Assembly (NCBI RefSeq): GCF_014837235.1
Contig: NZ_JACYFT010000002.1
Span: forward strand, 248,001-312,000
From: Limnohabitans radicicola
GTDB taxonomy: Bacteria; Pseudomonadota; Gammaproteobacteria; Burkholderiales; Burkholderiaceae_C
Direction of reading: 5' to 3'
Length of the DNA: 64,000 nucleotides
The translations under genes were made by a program, and so were the position numbers. Below the pieces are notes generated by a model. The model made no database searches. It was not told the DNA's origin and saw only the letters and a program-made list of their open reading frames with translations. The first letter of the stretch is position 1, and the number at the start of each line of letters is the position of its first letter. Shown piece after piece: positions 29,517 through 40,839 of the stretch.

Positions 29517-30422
29517 TCAGAGCAGCACGCCCAGCGCAAACGGCAGGCTCAGCATGCCCGAGAGGGTGGACAGCGTGACCAGTGCACCCACATAAGCGCC
29601 GTTGTAGCCCATGCGGGTGGCCAGCACATAGCAAGTCGATGCCGTGGGCAGGGCCGAGAACGCCAGCAGCACCGTGGTTTGTGTGGCGTCGAGCGACATG
29701 ACGCGGGCCCAGCCCCAGGCCATGAGCGGCAGCATCAGGTGCTTGCACAATAAGATGGTCACGGACAGCACCTTGCCCTTGCGCAGGCTGGTCAGTTGCA
29801 TGCCCGCCCCTGCGGCCATGAGGCCTAGGGCCAAAGAGGCGCCTCCGATCCGTTGCACGGTGGGCTCCAGCCAGATGGGCATGCGAAAGCCCAGCAGGTT
29901 GGCCACCAGACCCGAGGCGGTGGCGATGATCAGTGGGTTGCGCAGCAGTTGCCGCCCGAAGTGCGTGTTGCCATGGCGGGCCATGGGCCAGACGGCGGCC
30001 GTGTTGAACAGGGGCACGCAAAAACCGATCAGGCAGGAGATCAGCAGCAGGCCTTGCGGCCCAGCGATGCGCTCGGCCAGCGCCAGGGCGATGAAGGAGT
30101 TGAAGCGAAAGCCCACCTGCGCACTGGCCGCGTGGTCTTTCCTGTCGAGGTGGCGTCCCAGGATGGGCCAGTAGGGCAGGCTGTACGACAGGGCGATGGC
30201 GCTCACGCCCAGGCACAGGCCCGCTGCAATCAGGCTCGATGTGGCGCCCAGGTCGAGCGGGCTTTTGACGATCGAGTGAAACAGCAAAATGGGAAAGAGA
30301 AAGTAATACACCAGACTGTCGACCTGCTGCCACACCGAGCGGTTGAGCGCCGTGAAGCGGCACACCAGGTAACCGCACAAAATCAGGGAAAAGTCCGGGA
30401 AGAGGAGTTGGGCGTAATTCAC
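29517..30422 (-). CDS. AEC-family transporter (auxin efflux carrier-like permease)
   Basis: A 301-residue membrane protein with about ten predicted helices. The family's conserved YYFLFPILLFHSIVKSPLD region is near residue 40, and the C-terminal half shows the inverted-repeat pattern (LMLPLMAWGWARVMSLDATQ, then VLLAFSALPTASTCYVLATRMG). AEC permeases export or import organic acids such as malate. The start is a GTG at 30422 with a -10-like TATCCT 6 nt upstream. The gene is convergent with queG and divergent from a Bug gene. Confidence 0.86.
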   Translation of the reverse strand: MNYAQLLFPDFSLILCGYLVCRFTALNRSVWQQVDSLVYYFLFPILLFHSIVKSPLDLGATSSLIAAGLCLGVSAIALSYSLPYWPILGRHLDRKDHAASAQVGFRFNSFIALALAERIAGPQGLLLISCLIGFCVPLFNTAAVWPMARHGNTHFGRQLLRNPLIIATASGLVANLLGFRMPIWLEPTVQRIGGASLALGLMAAGAGMQLTSLRKGKVLSVTILLCKHLMLPLMAWGWARVMSLDATQTTVLLAFSALPTASTCYVLATRMGYNGAYVGALVTLSTLSGMLSLPFALGVLL

Positions 30423-30428
30423 CCGGGT

Positions 30429-30434
30429 AGGATA
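30429..30434 (-). promoter_or_regulatory. -10-like TATCCT before the AEC transporter gene
   Basis: On the minus strand TATCCT-acccgg-GTG places a -10-like hexamer exactly 6 nt before the start codon, with no Shine-Dalgarno sequence between them. Confidence 0.35.
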
Positions 30435-30557
30435 GCCGTATGGCCCGCGGGTGCCTGTCCCTTTGGGTACCGCAAGTGACCTGGCATGGGTTTGTCCTGT
30501 GCCGAACGGCCTGGCTTTGTGCCTATGATCGAATCCATGAAAACAGGAGTTGCTCTC

Positions 30558-31523
30558 ATGAACCGTCGCCATTTGATTTCCACCACCGCTTTGCTCGTGA
30601 TGTCGGGCTCGGTCTGGGCGCAGGCCTATCCCAACCGCGTGGTCAAGCTGCAGGTGCCTTTCGCGCCGGGCGGCACCACCGACATCGTGGCCCGTGTCAT
30701 TGCCGAGCCCTTGGGCAAAGCCCTGGGGCAATCGGTGGTGGTTGAAAACAAGGCCGGTGGCGGTGGCGTCGTGGGTGCCAACGAGACGGCCAAATCGGCC
30801 CCCGATGGCTACAGCCTGGGTGTGGCCACGGTGTCGACCACGGCGGCCAACCCGGCCATCAACCCCAAGATCCCTTACAACCCGATCACCGATTTCACCC
30901 CCATCATCAACATCGCGGCCACGCCCAATGTGATCGCGGTGCACCCCAGTTTCCCGGCGCACGACTACAAAGGCTTTGTGGCCGAGCTCAAAAAGAACCC
31001 GGGCCGTTATTCCTACTCCTCGTCGGGCACGGGTGGCATTGGTCATCTGCAGACCGAGTTGTGGAAGAGCCTGGCGGGCGTGTTCATCACCCACATCCCT
31101 TACCGTGGCGCAGGTCCGGCCCTGAACGATACGGTGGCGGGGCAAGTGCCGATCATTTTTGACAACATGCCTTCGGCCATGCCCTTCATCCAGACGGGCA
31201 AGCTGATCCCCATCGTGGTGGCCGCCCCCCAGCGTCTGCCACAGCTGCCCAATGTGCCCACCTTCAAGGAAGTGGGGCTGGAGCCTGTCAACCGCATGGC
31301 CTACTACGGCATCTACGGCCCCAAGAACCTGCCCAAAGAGGTGATCGAAAAAGTCAGCGCCGGTGTGAAAAAAGCCCTGCAGGACCCGGCCGTGGCCAAA
31401 CGCATCCAGGACACGGGCTCTTTGGTGGTGGGCAACTCGCCTGAGGAATTCGCTGCCCAGATCAAGGCCGAGTACGAGGTGTACAAAAAGGTCGTGGACC
31501 AGCAAAAGCTCAAGCTCGATTGA
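30558..31523 (+). CDS. Bug family tripartite tricarboxylate transporter substrate-binding protein (2 of 3)
   Basis: A 321-residue periplasmic binding protein. The signal peptide MNRRHLISTTALLVMSGSVW ends near AQA, followed by YPNRVVKLQVPFAPGGTTDI and VVENKAGGGGVVGANETAKS, the Bug fingerprint. The ATG at 30558 has CAGGAG 8 nt upstream; an ATG at 30537 would give a longer, less signal-like N-terminus. No transporter membrane genes accompany it. Its stop overlaps xerD by one base (TGATG), an unusual partner that probably reflects read-through rather than shared function. Confidence 0.9.
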   Translation: MNRRHLISTTALLVMSGSVWAQAYPNRVVKLQVPFAPGGTTDIVARVIAEPLGKALGQSVVVENKAGGGGVVGANETAKSAPDGYSLGVATVSTTAANPAINPKIPYNPITDFTPIINIAATPNVIAVHPSFPAHDYKGFVAELKKNPGRYSYSSSGTGGIGHLQTELWKSLAGVFITHIPYRGAGPALNDTVAGQVPIIFDNMPSAMPFIQTGKLIPIVVAAPQRLPQLPNVPTFKEVGLEPVNRMAYYGIYGPKNLPKEVIEKVSAGVKKALQDPAVAKRIQDTGSLVVGNSPEEFAAQIKAEYEVYKKVVDQQKLKLD

Positions 31524-32431
31524 TGCACCCCGACAGCCAGTCGGCCATCGACCGCTTTGCCGATGCCCTCTGGCTGGAAGATGGTCTGGCCGCCAACAGC
31601 CTGGCGGCCTACAAGCGCGACCTGTGCCTGTTTGCCAGCTGGTTGAACCTGAGCCATGCGCTGACGCTGGACCAGACGCAAGAGCACCACCTGCAGGCCT
31701 ACTTTGCCGAGCGCCACGCCCAGAGCAAGGCGACCTCGGCCAACCGGCGGCTGACGGTGTTCAAGCGCTACTTTCGCTGGGCCCTGCGCGAACGGCTCAT
31801 CCACACCGACCCGACCCTCAAGCTGCTCGCCGCCAAACAGGCGCTGCGCGTGCCCAAAACCCTGAGCGAGGCCCAGGTGGACGGTTTGCTGCGCGCACCC
31901 GATGACGCCACCGACCTGGGCCTGCGCGACCGCGCCATGCTCGAAATGATGTACGCCAGTGGCCTGCGCGTGAGCGAGCTGGTGCAACTCAAAACCCTGC
32001 ATGTCTCGCTCAACGAGGGCGTGCTGCGCATCATGGGCAAGGGCGGCAAGGAGCGGCTGGTGCCCTTTGGGCAGGAGGCGCGCGAATGGCTGGAGCGTTA
32101 CCTGCAGCAGGCCCGGCCCGCCTTGCTGGGGCCACGCCAGACCGATGCCCTGTTTGTCACCAGCAGCGGGCCCAAGCCGGGCACGGCCATGTCGCGCGTG
32201 ATGTTCTGGAATTTGGTCAAGCGCTATGCGTTGCAGGCGGGCATCACCACGCCGCTGTCACCGCACACCCTGCGCCACGCCTTTGCCACGCATTTGCTCA
32301 ACCATGGGGCCGATTTGCGGGCGGTGCAGATGCTGTTGGGGCACGCCGACATTTCCACCACCACCATCTACACCCATGTGGCGCGCGAGCGGCTCAAAAC
32401 CCTGCACGCGCAGCACCACCCCAGAGGCTGA
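31523..32431 (+). CDS. xerD: Tyrosine recombinase XerD
   Basis: A 302-residue chromosome-dimer resolvase. The catalytic residues are visible: R149 (SGLRVSEL), H248 and R251 (HTLRHAFATHLLNHG), H274 (LLGHADIST) and nucleophile Y283 (TIYTHV). The N-terminal SAM-like domain (DRFADALWLEDGLAANSLAA) and the end QQHHPRG match XerD more than XerC. It acts with XerC at the dif site near the terminus. No phage or integron context is present, so this is the core cellular recombinase. Confidence 0.95.
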   Translation: MHPDSQSAIDRFADALWLEDGLAANSLAAYKRDLCLFASWLNLSHALTLDQTQEHHLQAYFAERHAQSKATSANRRLTVFKRYFRWALRERLIHTDPTLKLLAAKQALRVPKTLSEAQVDGLLRAPDDATDLGLRDRAMLEMMYASGLRVSELVQLKTLHVSLNEGVLRIMGKGGKERLVPFGQEAREWLERYLQQARPALLGPRQTDALFVTSSGPKPGTAMSRVMFWNLVKRYALQAGITTPLSPHTLRHAFATHLLNHGADLRAVQMLLGHADISTTTIYTHVARERLKTLHAQHHPRG

Positions 32432-32440
32432 GCCTTCAGG

Positions 32441-33223
32441 TCAACCGAGCGCGGCCAGTTCGGCCTCTTCAAAGCCGGCCAGGCGCCGGGCCGCCATGTT
32501 GAAGGGTGGGCGCAGTTTGGGTGCGTCGTATTGGGCGATCAGTTCGGCATAGGTGCTGATGGGGTCAAGTTGGCGCTGGACGCACAAGTAGCGGAACCAG
32601 CGGTTGCCAGCGGCCACATGGCCGATTTCCTCTTCCAGGATGATGTCCAGGATTTCTCCGGCCCTGTGATCGCCGGTGCTCACCAGTTTGTTCTTGACGG
32701 CAGGCGATGCGTCCAGACCCCGGGCCTCCATGGTGCGGGGCACGATGCCGATGCGCGCCAGCAGGTCGTCCTGGGTGCGCTCGGCCATGTCCCACAGCGC
32801 GTTGTGCGCGGGAAAGTCGCCGTAGTCAAAGCCCATGCCCACCAGGTGGTTGCGCAGCAGCAAAAAGTGTTTGGCTTCTTCCTGCGCAATGCGCACCCAG
32901 TCGGTGTAAAACGCCTCGGGCATGCCCGCAAAGCGCCAGACCACGTCCAGCGCCAGGTCAATGGCATTGAGCTCGATGTGGGTGATGCTGTGCACCAAAA
33001 TCGCTCGCCCCTCGGGCGTGGCCAGCGATTTGGCCTTGAGTGCGGTGTGGTGCACCAGTTCTGGCCGTGGGCTGCGGCCCGGACCTGGGGTGGTCGCGGT
33101 GAGGGTGTCTTGTGGCTGAACGGGCCGCGACAGGTCCAGGGCCAGCGTGGCCTGGGCTTTGGCCACCGGGTCGGTTTCGGACCAGGGGCCGAGGGCGGCT
33201 TGGCGCAAAGACAGCTGAGACAT
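32441..33223 (-). CDS. DUF455 family ferritin-like protein
   Basis: A 260-residue protein matching DUF455. A conserved [20 protein letters not shown] segment and the acidic [19 protein letters not shown] segment with repeated Glu/His suggest a ferritin-like four-helix bundle. A further [16 protein letters not shown] motif is present. The carboxylate/histidine pattern could bind a di-metal centre (inference). Its function is unknown. It is convergent with xerD and divergent from the gamma-carbonic anhydrase gene. Confidence 0.83.
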   Translation of the reverse strand: MSQLSLRQAALGPWSETDPVAKAQATLALDLSRPVQPQDTLTATTPGPGRSPRPELVHHTALKAKSLATPEGRAILVHSITHIELNAIDLALDVVWRFAGMPEAFYTDWVRIAQEEAKHFLLLRNHLVGMGFDYGDFPAHNALWDMAERTQDDLLARIGIVPRTMEARGLDASPAVKNKLVSTGDHRAGEILDIILEEEIGHVAAGNRWFRYLCVQRQLDPISTYAELIAQYDAPKLRPPFNMAARRLAGFEEAELAALG

Positions 33224-33279
33224 GGGAAGGTACGGGCAGGGTTAAAGACGCGTCTGGCTCACCCGGTGTGGTGGGCTTG

Positions 33280-33293
33280 CCTACAATTGTAGG
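33280..33293. promoter_or_regulatory. 14-bp perfect palindrome, candidate operator
   Basis: CCTACAATTGTAGG is a perfect palindrome in the gap between DUF455 and the gamma-carbonic anhydrase gene. It contains TACAAT (33282-33287), a -10-like hexamer for the rightward gene, so a dimeric regulator bound here would block that promoter. Confidence 0.35.
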
Positions 33294-33327
33294 ATTCCCA
33301 GAAACAGCAAAGACCCGAGGAGACACC

Positions 33328-33852
33328 ATGGCCATTTACCAACTCGATTCGCACACCCCTGATGTGGCTGAGACCGCATGGGTGGCCGACAACGCGCAGG
33401 TCATGGGGGCGGTCAAGATCGAAGCCAATGCCAGCGTCTGGTTTGGCGTGACCGTGCGCGGCGACACCGAGACCATCACCATCGGCGAGGGCAGCAACAT
33501 CCAGGACGGCAGCGTCATGCACGCCGACCATGGCAAGCCCATTGTGGTGGGCAAGTACGTCACCGTGGGCCACATGGTCATGCTGCACGGCTGCAGCATC
33601 GGTGACGAATCGCTGATCGGCATCGGGGCGGTGGTGCTCAATGGTGCGAAAATCGGCAAGAACTGCCTGGTGGGCGCGGGCTCTCTGGTGACCGAGGGCA
33701 AGGAATTTCCCGATGGTTCCATGATCATGGGCTCGCCCGCCAAGGTGGTGCGCGAACTCAGCCCTGAGCAGATCGAAGGTCTGCGCCAGAGTGCCAAGCA
33801 TTACGTCGAAAACGCCCACCGCTTCAAGGCTGGGCTGAAGAAAATTTCCTGA
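33328..33852 (+). CDS. Gamma-class carbonic anhydrase family protein
   Basis: A 174-residue left-handed beta-helix protein built of hexapeptide repeats. The three likely zinc ligands are H65 (VMHADHGKP), H82 and H87 (GHMVMLHGC). It resembles the YrdA/CaiE/PaaY group; only some members hydrate CO2, so the enzyme activity is plausible rather than proven. The ATG at 33328 is preceded by CGAGGAGAC, a good ribosome site. An in-frame extension reaching into DUF455 is not credible. Confidence 0.9.
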   Translation: MAIYQLDSHTPDVAETAWVADNAQVMGAVKIEANASVWFGVTVRGDTETITIGEGSNIQDGSVMHADHGKPIVVGKYVTVGHMVMLHGCSIGDESLIGIGAVVLNGAKIGKNCLVGAGSLVTEGKEFPDGSMIMGSPAKVVRELSPEQIEGLRQSAKHYVENAHRFKAGLKKIS

Positions 33853-33888
33853 ACCATCAAAGGAGCGCCCTGCGGGCGTGACCCCACA

Positions 33889-34875
33889 TTGTCCGAACTC
33901 CATAAATTCATTTTCGAGGGCATGCCCGTGCGTGGCATGCTGGTGCGCCTGACCGACGCTTGGCAAGACATCCTGGCGCGCCGCGCAGCCAACTCCGAGA
34001 CGGGGGCGTATCCCGTACCCGTGCGCCAGTTGCTGGGCGAGATGGCTGCTGCGGGTGTGCTGATGCAGGGCAACATCAAATTCAATGGGGCGCTGGTGCT
34101 GCAGATTTTTGGCGATGGCCCGGTCAAGGTGGGCGTTGTCGAGGTACAGCCCGACCTGAGCCTGCGCGCCACCTGCTCGCAGGTGGGCGAGGTGGCGGCT
34201 GACGCCACGCTCAGCCAGATGGTGAACGTGAACAACCAGGGGCGCTGCGCCATCACGCTTGACCCCAAGGACCGCTTGCCCGGTCAGCAGCCTTACCAGG
34301 GCGTGGTGCCGCTCTTTGGTGACCAGGGGGAGAAACTCGAAAACATCAGCGAAGTGCTGGAGCACTACATGCTGCAGTCCGAACAGCTGGACACCGTGAT
34401 GGTGCTGGCTGCTGACGATCATGTCGCCATTGGCCTGCTGATCCAGCGCTTGCCCATCGAGGGTGAGGGCAATCTGGCCGGGCAGGTGGATTCGGTCGAA
34501 CGCGAGGCCTTGCTGGGCCGCAGTGAGGATTTCAGCCGCATCGCGATCCTGGCCAAAAGCCTCAAGCGCGAAGAAATGCTCACGCTGGACGCGGAGACCA
34601 TTCTGCACCGTCTGTTCTGGGAAGAGCCCATCGCCCGCTTCGAGCCCCTGGTGGGCGAGACTGGCCCCCGGTTTGCCTGTTCCTGCAGCCATGAGCGCGT
34701 GGGCAACATGATCCGCAGCCTGGGTGTAGCCGAGGCCGAGAGCATCATTGCCGAGCAAGGCCAGATCGAGGTGGGTTGCGACTTTTGCGGGGCCCAGTAC
34801 CGCTTTGATCCGGTCGATGCGGCGGGCCTGTTCATCTCGCCCGTGGCGGTGCCTGGCGAGCCGTCCGTTCACTGA
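33889..34875 (+). CDS. hslO: Redox-regulated chaperone Hsp33
   Basis: A 328-residue holdase activated by oxidative unfolding. The zinc switch is complete: C264 and C266 (FACSCSHERV), then C297 and C300 (VGCDFCGAQY). The N-terminal domain begins SELHKFIFEGMPVRGMLVRL. The start is TTG at 33889, since the next in-frame Met (residue 12) would delete conserved residues. An AGGAG lies about 25 nt upstream, too far for normal use. The gene is convergent with the NadR-like kinase, with a 6-nt gap. Confidence 0.94.
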   Translation: MSELHKFIFEGMPVRGMLVRLTDAWQDILARRAANSETGAYPVPVRQLLGEMAAAGVLMQGNIKFNGALVLQIFGDGPVKVGVVEVQPDLSLRATCSQVGEVAADATLSQMVNVNNQGRCAITLDPKDRLPGQQPYQGVVPLFGDQGEKLENISEVLEHYMLQSEQLDTVMVLAADDHVAIGLLIQRLPIEGEGNLAGQVDSVEREALLGRSEDFSRIAILAKSLKREEMLTLDAETILHRLFWEEPIARFEPLVGETGPRFACSCSHERVGNMIRSLGVAEAESIIAEQGQIEVGCDFCGAQYRFDPVDAAGLFISPVAVPGEPSVH

Positions 34876-34881
34876 CAGGGC

Positions 34882-35556
34882 TCAATCACCCCGCTGCAAC
34901 AGCCCGGTGAACAGGCGGTGCTCGCAGTCGGGGTCGCTGCACTTTTCGCACAGCCAAGGCGTGCGGCCTTCGTTCAAGGCGTATTGCGCGTTCTGGCGGG
35001 TGTGCCAAGCCGCCTCGTCTTCGCCCGGCAGACCCAGCGCCAGCAAGGCGTTGTTCAGACGCTGGTGCCCCTGCCCATAGACCACCCGATAGCGCACACC
35101 CGTGTGCTCCAGCGCCTGGCGCACCAGCGTGTCGACCGGGCCACGCACATGAGGGCCGTCACGCTGCAGGCCATCGGCCACCCAGGGCAGGTCCAGGCCC
35201 GTCACCAGGGTGGTGTCAAACAGCTGCTGGTGGGCCAGGGCCATGGGGTACAGGCTCTCGTCGGCAAACAGCATGTGGCTGTAGACGGCGGTCATGAGTG
35301 GCGTGGTGTCTGAAATCACGACGCCCTGGCTGACAGACAACACCGCATCGGCTTGCGCCTGGGCAATGCCCATTTGCTCGTGTGGCTCGGGCGTACGCCC
35401 CTCGCGTTCGCACCAGCCGCGCAACACTTCGGGCACCCATTGCACGGCTTCGCCCCGCTGCGCGAGCACCTCGCTGAGGCTGCGCGCCAACCAGGACTTG
35501 CCGGTGCTCTCGGCCCCGACGATGGCGATGCGGCGCACGGGGCTCATGGCACTCAT
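34882..35556 (-). CDS. NadR-like nucleotide kinase (ribosylnicotinamide kinase domain)
   Basis: A 224-residue P-loop ATPase of the AAA_28/NadR kinase group. Walker A is GAESTGKS (residues 14-21), and VISDTTPLMTAVYSHMLF and DLPWVADGLQRDGPHVRG are NadR-like. The NMN adenylyltransferase and HTH domains of E. coli NadR are missing. It sits behind pnuC with an ATGA overlap, which supports phosphorylation of imported nicotinamide riboside to NMN. The C-terminus has a Cys/His cluster (C203, C206, C211, H213 in CEKCSDPDCEH) that may bind zinc. An upstream ATG at 35580 would add 8 residues. Confidence 0.85.
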   Translation of the reverse strand: MSAMSPVRRIAIVGAESTGKSWLARSLSEVLAQRGEAVQWVPEVLRGWCEREGRTPEPHEQMGIAQAQADAVLSVSQGVVISDTTPLMTAVYSHMLFADESLYPMALAHQQLFDTTLVTGLDLPWVADGLQRDGPHVRGPVDTLVRQALEHTGVRYRVVYGQGHQRLNNALLALGLPGEDEAAWHTRQNAQYALNEGRTPWLCEKCSDPDCEHRLFTGLLQRGD

Positions 35557-36119
35557 GGCGCTGTCAGTCGTTTTTGCCATTCACGCCAGCCCAGGATGCT
35601 CAGGCCGATGAACAGCACATACAAGGCCGTGGTCAGCCACAGGCCCTTGTAGGCAAACAGCCCCACGCTGAAGACGTTGACCACGATCCAGGCGAGCCAG
35701 TTTTCGATGTATTTGCGGCCCAGCAGGGCCTGGCCGATCAGGCTGAGGGCTGTGGGCAAGGCATCCGCCCAGGCCACATCGCTGTCGGTGTAATGCATGA
35801 GCAGCCATGCGATGGATGGCCAGAGCACGCCGAGTGCCGTGCCCACCACCCACCACCCACGCATGGGCAGCCGCTGGATGATGGAGACGGGCTGCTTGTT
35901 TTCGCCCAAGCGCCGCCACTGCCACCAGCCCCACAGGGCCAGCAGCGCAAACACCAGCTGCAAGCCGGCTTCGGCATACAGCAGGCTGTCCTTGAACACA
36001 AAAAAGTAAAGCAGGGAACTCAGGATGGCCAGTGGCCAGCTCCAGTGCAGCTCACGGATGCTGCACCCCACCATGGCCAGGGCCAGCACAAAGCCCACAG
36101 CCTCGGTCCAGGCGATCAT
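35553..36119 (-). CDS. pnuC: Nicotinamide riboside transporter PnuC
   Basis: A 188-residue membrane protein with about seven predicted helices. It has the PnuC pattern: IRELHWSWPLAILSSLLYFF and LQLVFALLALWGWWQWRR near the start, then RKYIENWLAWIVVNVFSVGL. PnuC proteins import nicotinamide riboside by facilitated diffusion, and trapping needs a kinase, which the next gene supplies. The start overlaps the ftsB stop by 4 nt, so it is cotranscribed with eno-ftsB. No NAD-responsive riboswitch is visible. Confidence 0.92.
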   Translation of the reverse strand: MIAWTEAVGFVLALAMVGCSIRELHWSWPLAILSSLLYFFVFKDSLLYAEAGLQLVFALLALWGWWQWRRLGENKQPVSIIQRLPMRGWWVVGTALGVLWPSIAWLLMHYTDSDVAWADALPTALSLIGQALLGRKYIENWLAWIVVNVFSVGLFAYKGLWLTTALYVLFIGLSILGWREWQKRLTAP

Positions 36120-36391
36120 TTGGCGATCTGGACGTAAATTTCGTTGGGCTTGACCATGCCCAGTTCATGGCGGGCCCGCTCTTCCACCATGTTCAGGCCT
36201 TCCTTGAGGTCGTTGACCTCGGCGCTGAGCTGTTCGTTCACGCGCCGGGCTTCCTCGTTGGCTTGCTTTTCCTGCTGGAGCTGGCGTTCCAGCTCCGCCA
36301 CATTGCGCAGGCTGCCTCGCCCGAACCACAGTTGGGCTTGCACGATCACCAGCAAGGTGATCAGCAGGGCCGGGACGAGGCGGTTGCCCAT
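36116..36391 (-). CDS. ftsB: Cell division protein FtsB
   Basis: A 91-residue bitopic division protein. It has one N-terminal transmembrane helix (LVPALLITLLVIVQAQLWFG) followed by a coiled coil (LERQLQQEKQANEEARRVNE and so on) in the periplasm. In other bacteria FtsB forms a complex with FtsL and FtsQ that activates FtsWI. It starts 6 nt after the eno stop, the usual eno-ftsB arrangement. Confidence 0.94.
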   Translation of the reverse strand: MGNRLVPALLITLLVIVQAQLWFGRGSLRNVAELERQLQQEKQANEEARRVNEQLSAEVNDLKEGLNMVEERARHELGMVKPNEIYVQIAK

Positions 36392-36397
36392 ACAGGT

Positions 36398-37696
<1,299 letters not shown>

Positions 37697-37703
37697 TCAA
37701 ATT

Positions 37704-37739
37704 GAAAAATAAAACTGGTTTGGGGCCAAGGGCTCAAAC
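37704..37739 (-). terminator. Terminator-like hairpin after DUF1330, before eno
   Basis: On the minus strand gtttgagccc-tt-ggccccaaac forms an imperfect stem (37718-37739) followed by cagttttattttt. The DUF1330 stop codon TGA lies inside the left arm. It would separate pyrG-kdsA-DUF1330 from eno-ftsB-pnuC. Confidence 0.45.
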
Positions 37740-38021
37740 ACCTTCGACCACGACCATGCGCATGATGGCAGCACCTGCGCGCGCCTCACGGGCCTTGAGG
37801 TACTCGGGCACTTCGTAAAAGGCCTTGGCCGCTTCATAGGTCGGGAATTTCAGAACCACGAGGCGCTCTGGTGTCCAGTCGCCTTCCAGCACTTCGAGTC
37901 GGCCGCCCCGCACACAGACTTCAGCGCCTGTGGCTTGCATGGCTGCGGTGGACCACTTTTTGTACTCTTCGTACTGGGTGGGGTTGGTCACCTGGACGTT
38001 GGCGATGATATAGCCGCTCAT
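37734..38021 (-). CDS. DUF1330 family protein
   Basis: A 95-residue ferredoxin-like-fold protein of the DUF1330 family. It has [20 protein letters not shown] at the start and [20 protein letters not shown], the conserved core, in the middle. The family belongs to the dimeric alpha/beta-barrel group and has no assigned activity. The ATG overlaps the kdsA stop by 4 nt, which suggests coupling, but a link to KDO synthesis is not established. Confidence 0.88.
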   Translation of the reverse strand: MSGYIIANVQVTNPTQYEEYKKWSTAAMQATGAEVCVRGGRLEVLEGDWTPERLVVLKFPTYEAAKAFYEVPEYLKAREARAGAAIMRMVVVEGV

Positions 38022-38872
38022 GCGAAGTTGTCTTCCAGGAAGGGGTTCTTTTTGGTGACGGAATCGAGCTGCACCAGGGTCTCGAGCAGGGCTTTCATTT
38101 GGCCCAGCGGCACGGCATTGGGACCGTCGGACCAAGCCTCGGCGGGCTTGGGGTGGGTTTCCATGAAGAGGCCTGCCACGCCCACGGCCACACCAGCGCG
38201 GGCCAGCACCGGCACCATTTCGCGGGCACCGCCGCTGCTGGTGCCTTGGCCGCCCGGTTTTTGCACCGAGTGGGTCACATCGAACACCACCGGGGCGCCG
38301 GTCTTGCGCATTTCCGCCAGGCTCGTCATGTCGGCCACCAGGTTGTTGTAGCCAAAGCTCACGCCGCGCTCGCAGGCCAGGAAGTTGTCTTCGGGCAGGC
38401 CGACTTCGCGTGCTGCGGTGCGGGCCTTGTCAATGACGTTCTTCATGTCCCAGGGGGCCAAAAACTGTCCTTTTTTGATGTTCACCGGCTTGCCCGACTG
38501 GGCCACGGCGCGGATGAAATCGGTCTGGCGGCACAAGAAGGCGGGGGTCTGCAGCACATCGACCACGCTGGCCACGGTTTTGACCTGCGACTCGTCGTGC
38601 ACGTCGGTGAGGATGGGTACACCGATCTGGCGGCGCACTTCGTCCAGAATTTTCAGGCCCGCATCGATGCCCACCCCGCGCTGGGTGCTGCCAGAGGAGC
38701 GATTGGCCTTGTCGAACGAGCCTTTGTAGATCAGCGGGATGCCCAAGGCCGAGCAAGCCTCTTTGAGGCGACCGGCCACCTCGATGGACATCTCCAGACC
38801 TTCGATGGAGCAGGTGCCCGCGATCAAAAAGAAGGGTTGGTTCAGGCCAACGTCAAATCCGCAGAGTTTCAT
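38018..38872 (-). CDS. kdsA: 2-dehydro-3-deoxyphosphooctonate aldolase (KDO-8-phosphate synthase)
   Basis: A 284-residue TIM-barrel enzyme that condenses phosphoenolpyruvate with arabinose 5-phosphate, giving KDO-8-P for lipopolysaccharide. It has [32 protein letters not shown] (substrate Lys), DVHDESQV, and [20 protein letters not shown] near the end. The AGTCSIE segment in place of the usual GPCVIE suggests a metal-dependent subtype, though this is not certain. It lies 27 nt after pyrG. Confidence 0.94.
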   Translation of the reverse strand: MKLCGFDVGLNQPFFLIAGTCSIEGLEMSIEVAGRLKEACSALGIPLIYKGSFDKANRSSGSTQRGVGIDAGLKILDEVRRQIGVPILTDVHDESQVKTVASVVDVLQTPAFLCRQTDFIRAVAQSGKPVNIKKGQFLAPWDMKNVIDKARTAAREVGLPEDNFLACERGVSFGYNNLVADMTSLAEMRKTGAPVVFDVTHSVQKPGGQGTSSGGAREMVPVLARAGVAVGVAGLFMETHPKPAEAWSDGPNAVPLGQMKALLETLVQLDSVTKKNPFLEDNFA

Positions 38873-38899
38873 GGTGTGGCTCCTGTGAAGCGCCCAAGG

Positions 38900-40800
<1,901 letters not shown>

Positions 40801-40824
40801 GAAGCGGCATGTTGGCTTGTCTCT

Positions 40825-40832
40825 GCTACATT
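40825..40832 (+). promoter_or_regulatory. Extended -10-like element before coaBC
   Basis: tgcTACATT reads as an extended -10 (TGnTAnnnT), and only 7 nt (ccccggc) separate it from the coaBC ATG. No Shine-Dalgarno sequence is present, so a leaderless transcript is likely. Confidence 0.45.
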
Positions 40833-40839
40833 CCCCGGC

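Noticed and set aside
31523..32431. A tyrosine recombinase as a sign of an integrated element
   Set aside because: All features fit the core XerD; there are no att-like repeats, tRNA target, phage or cassette genes nearby.
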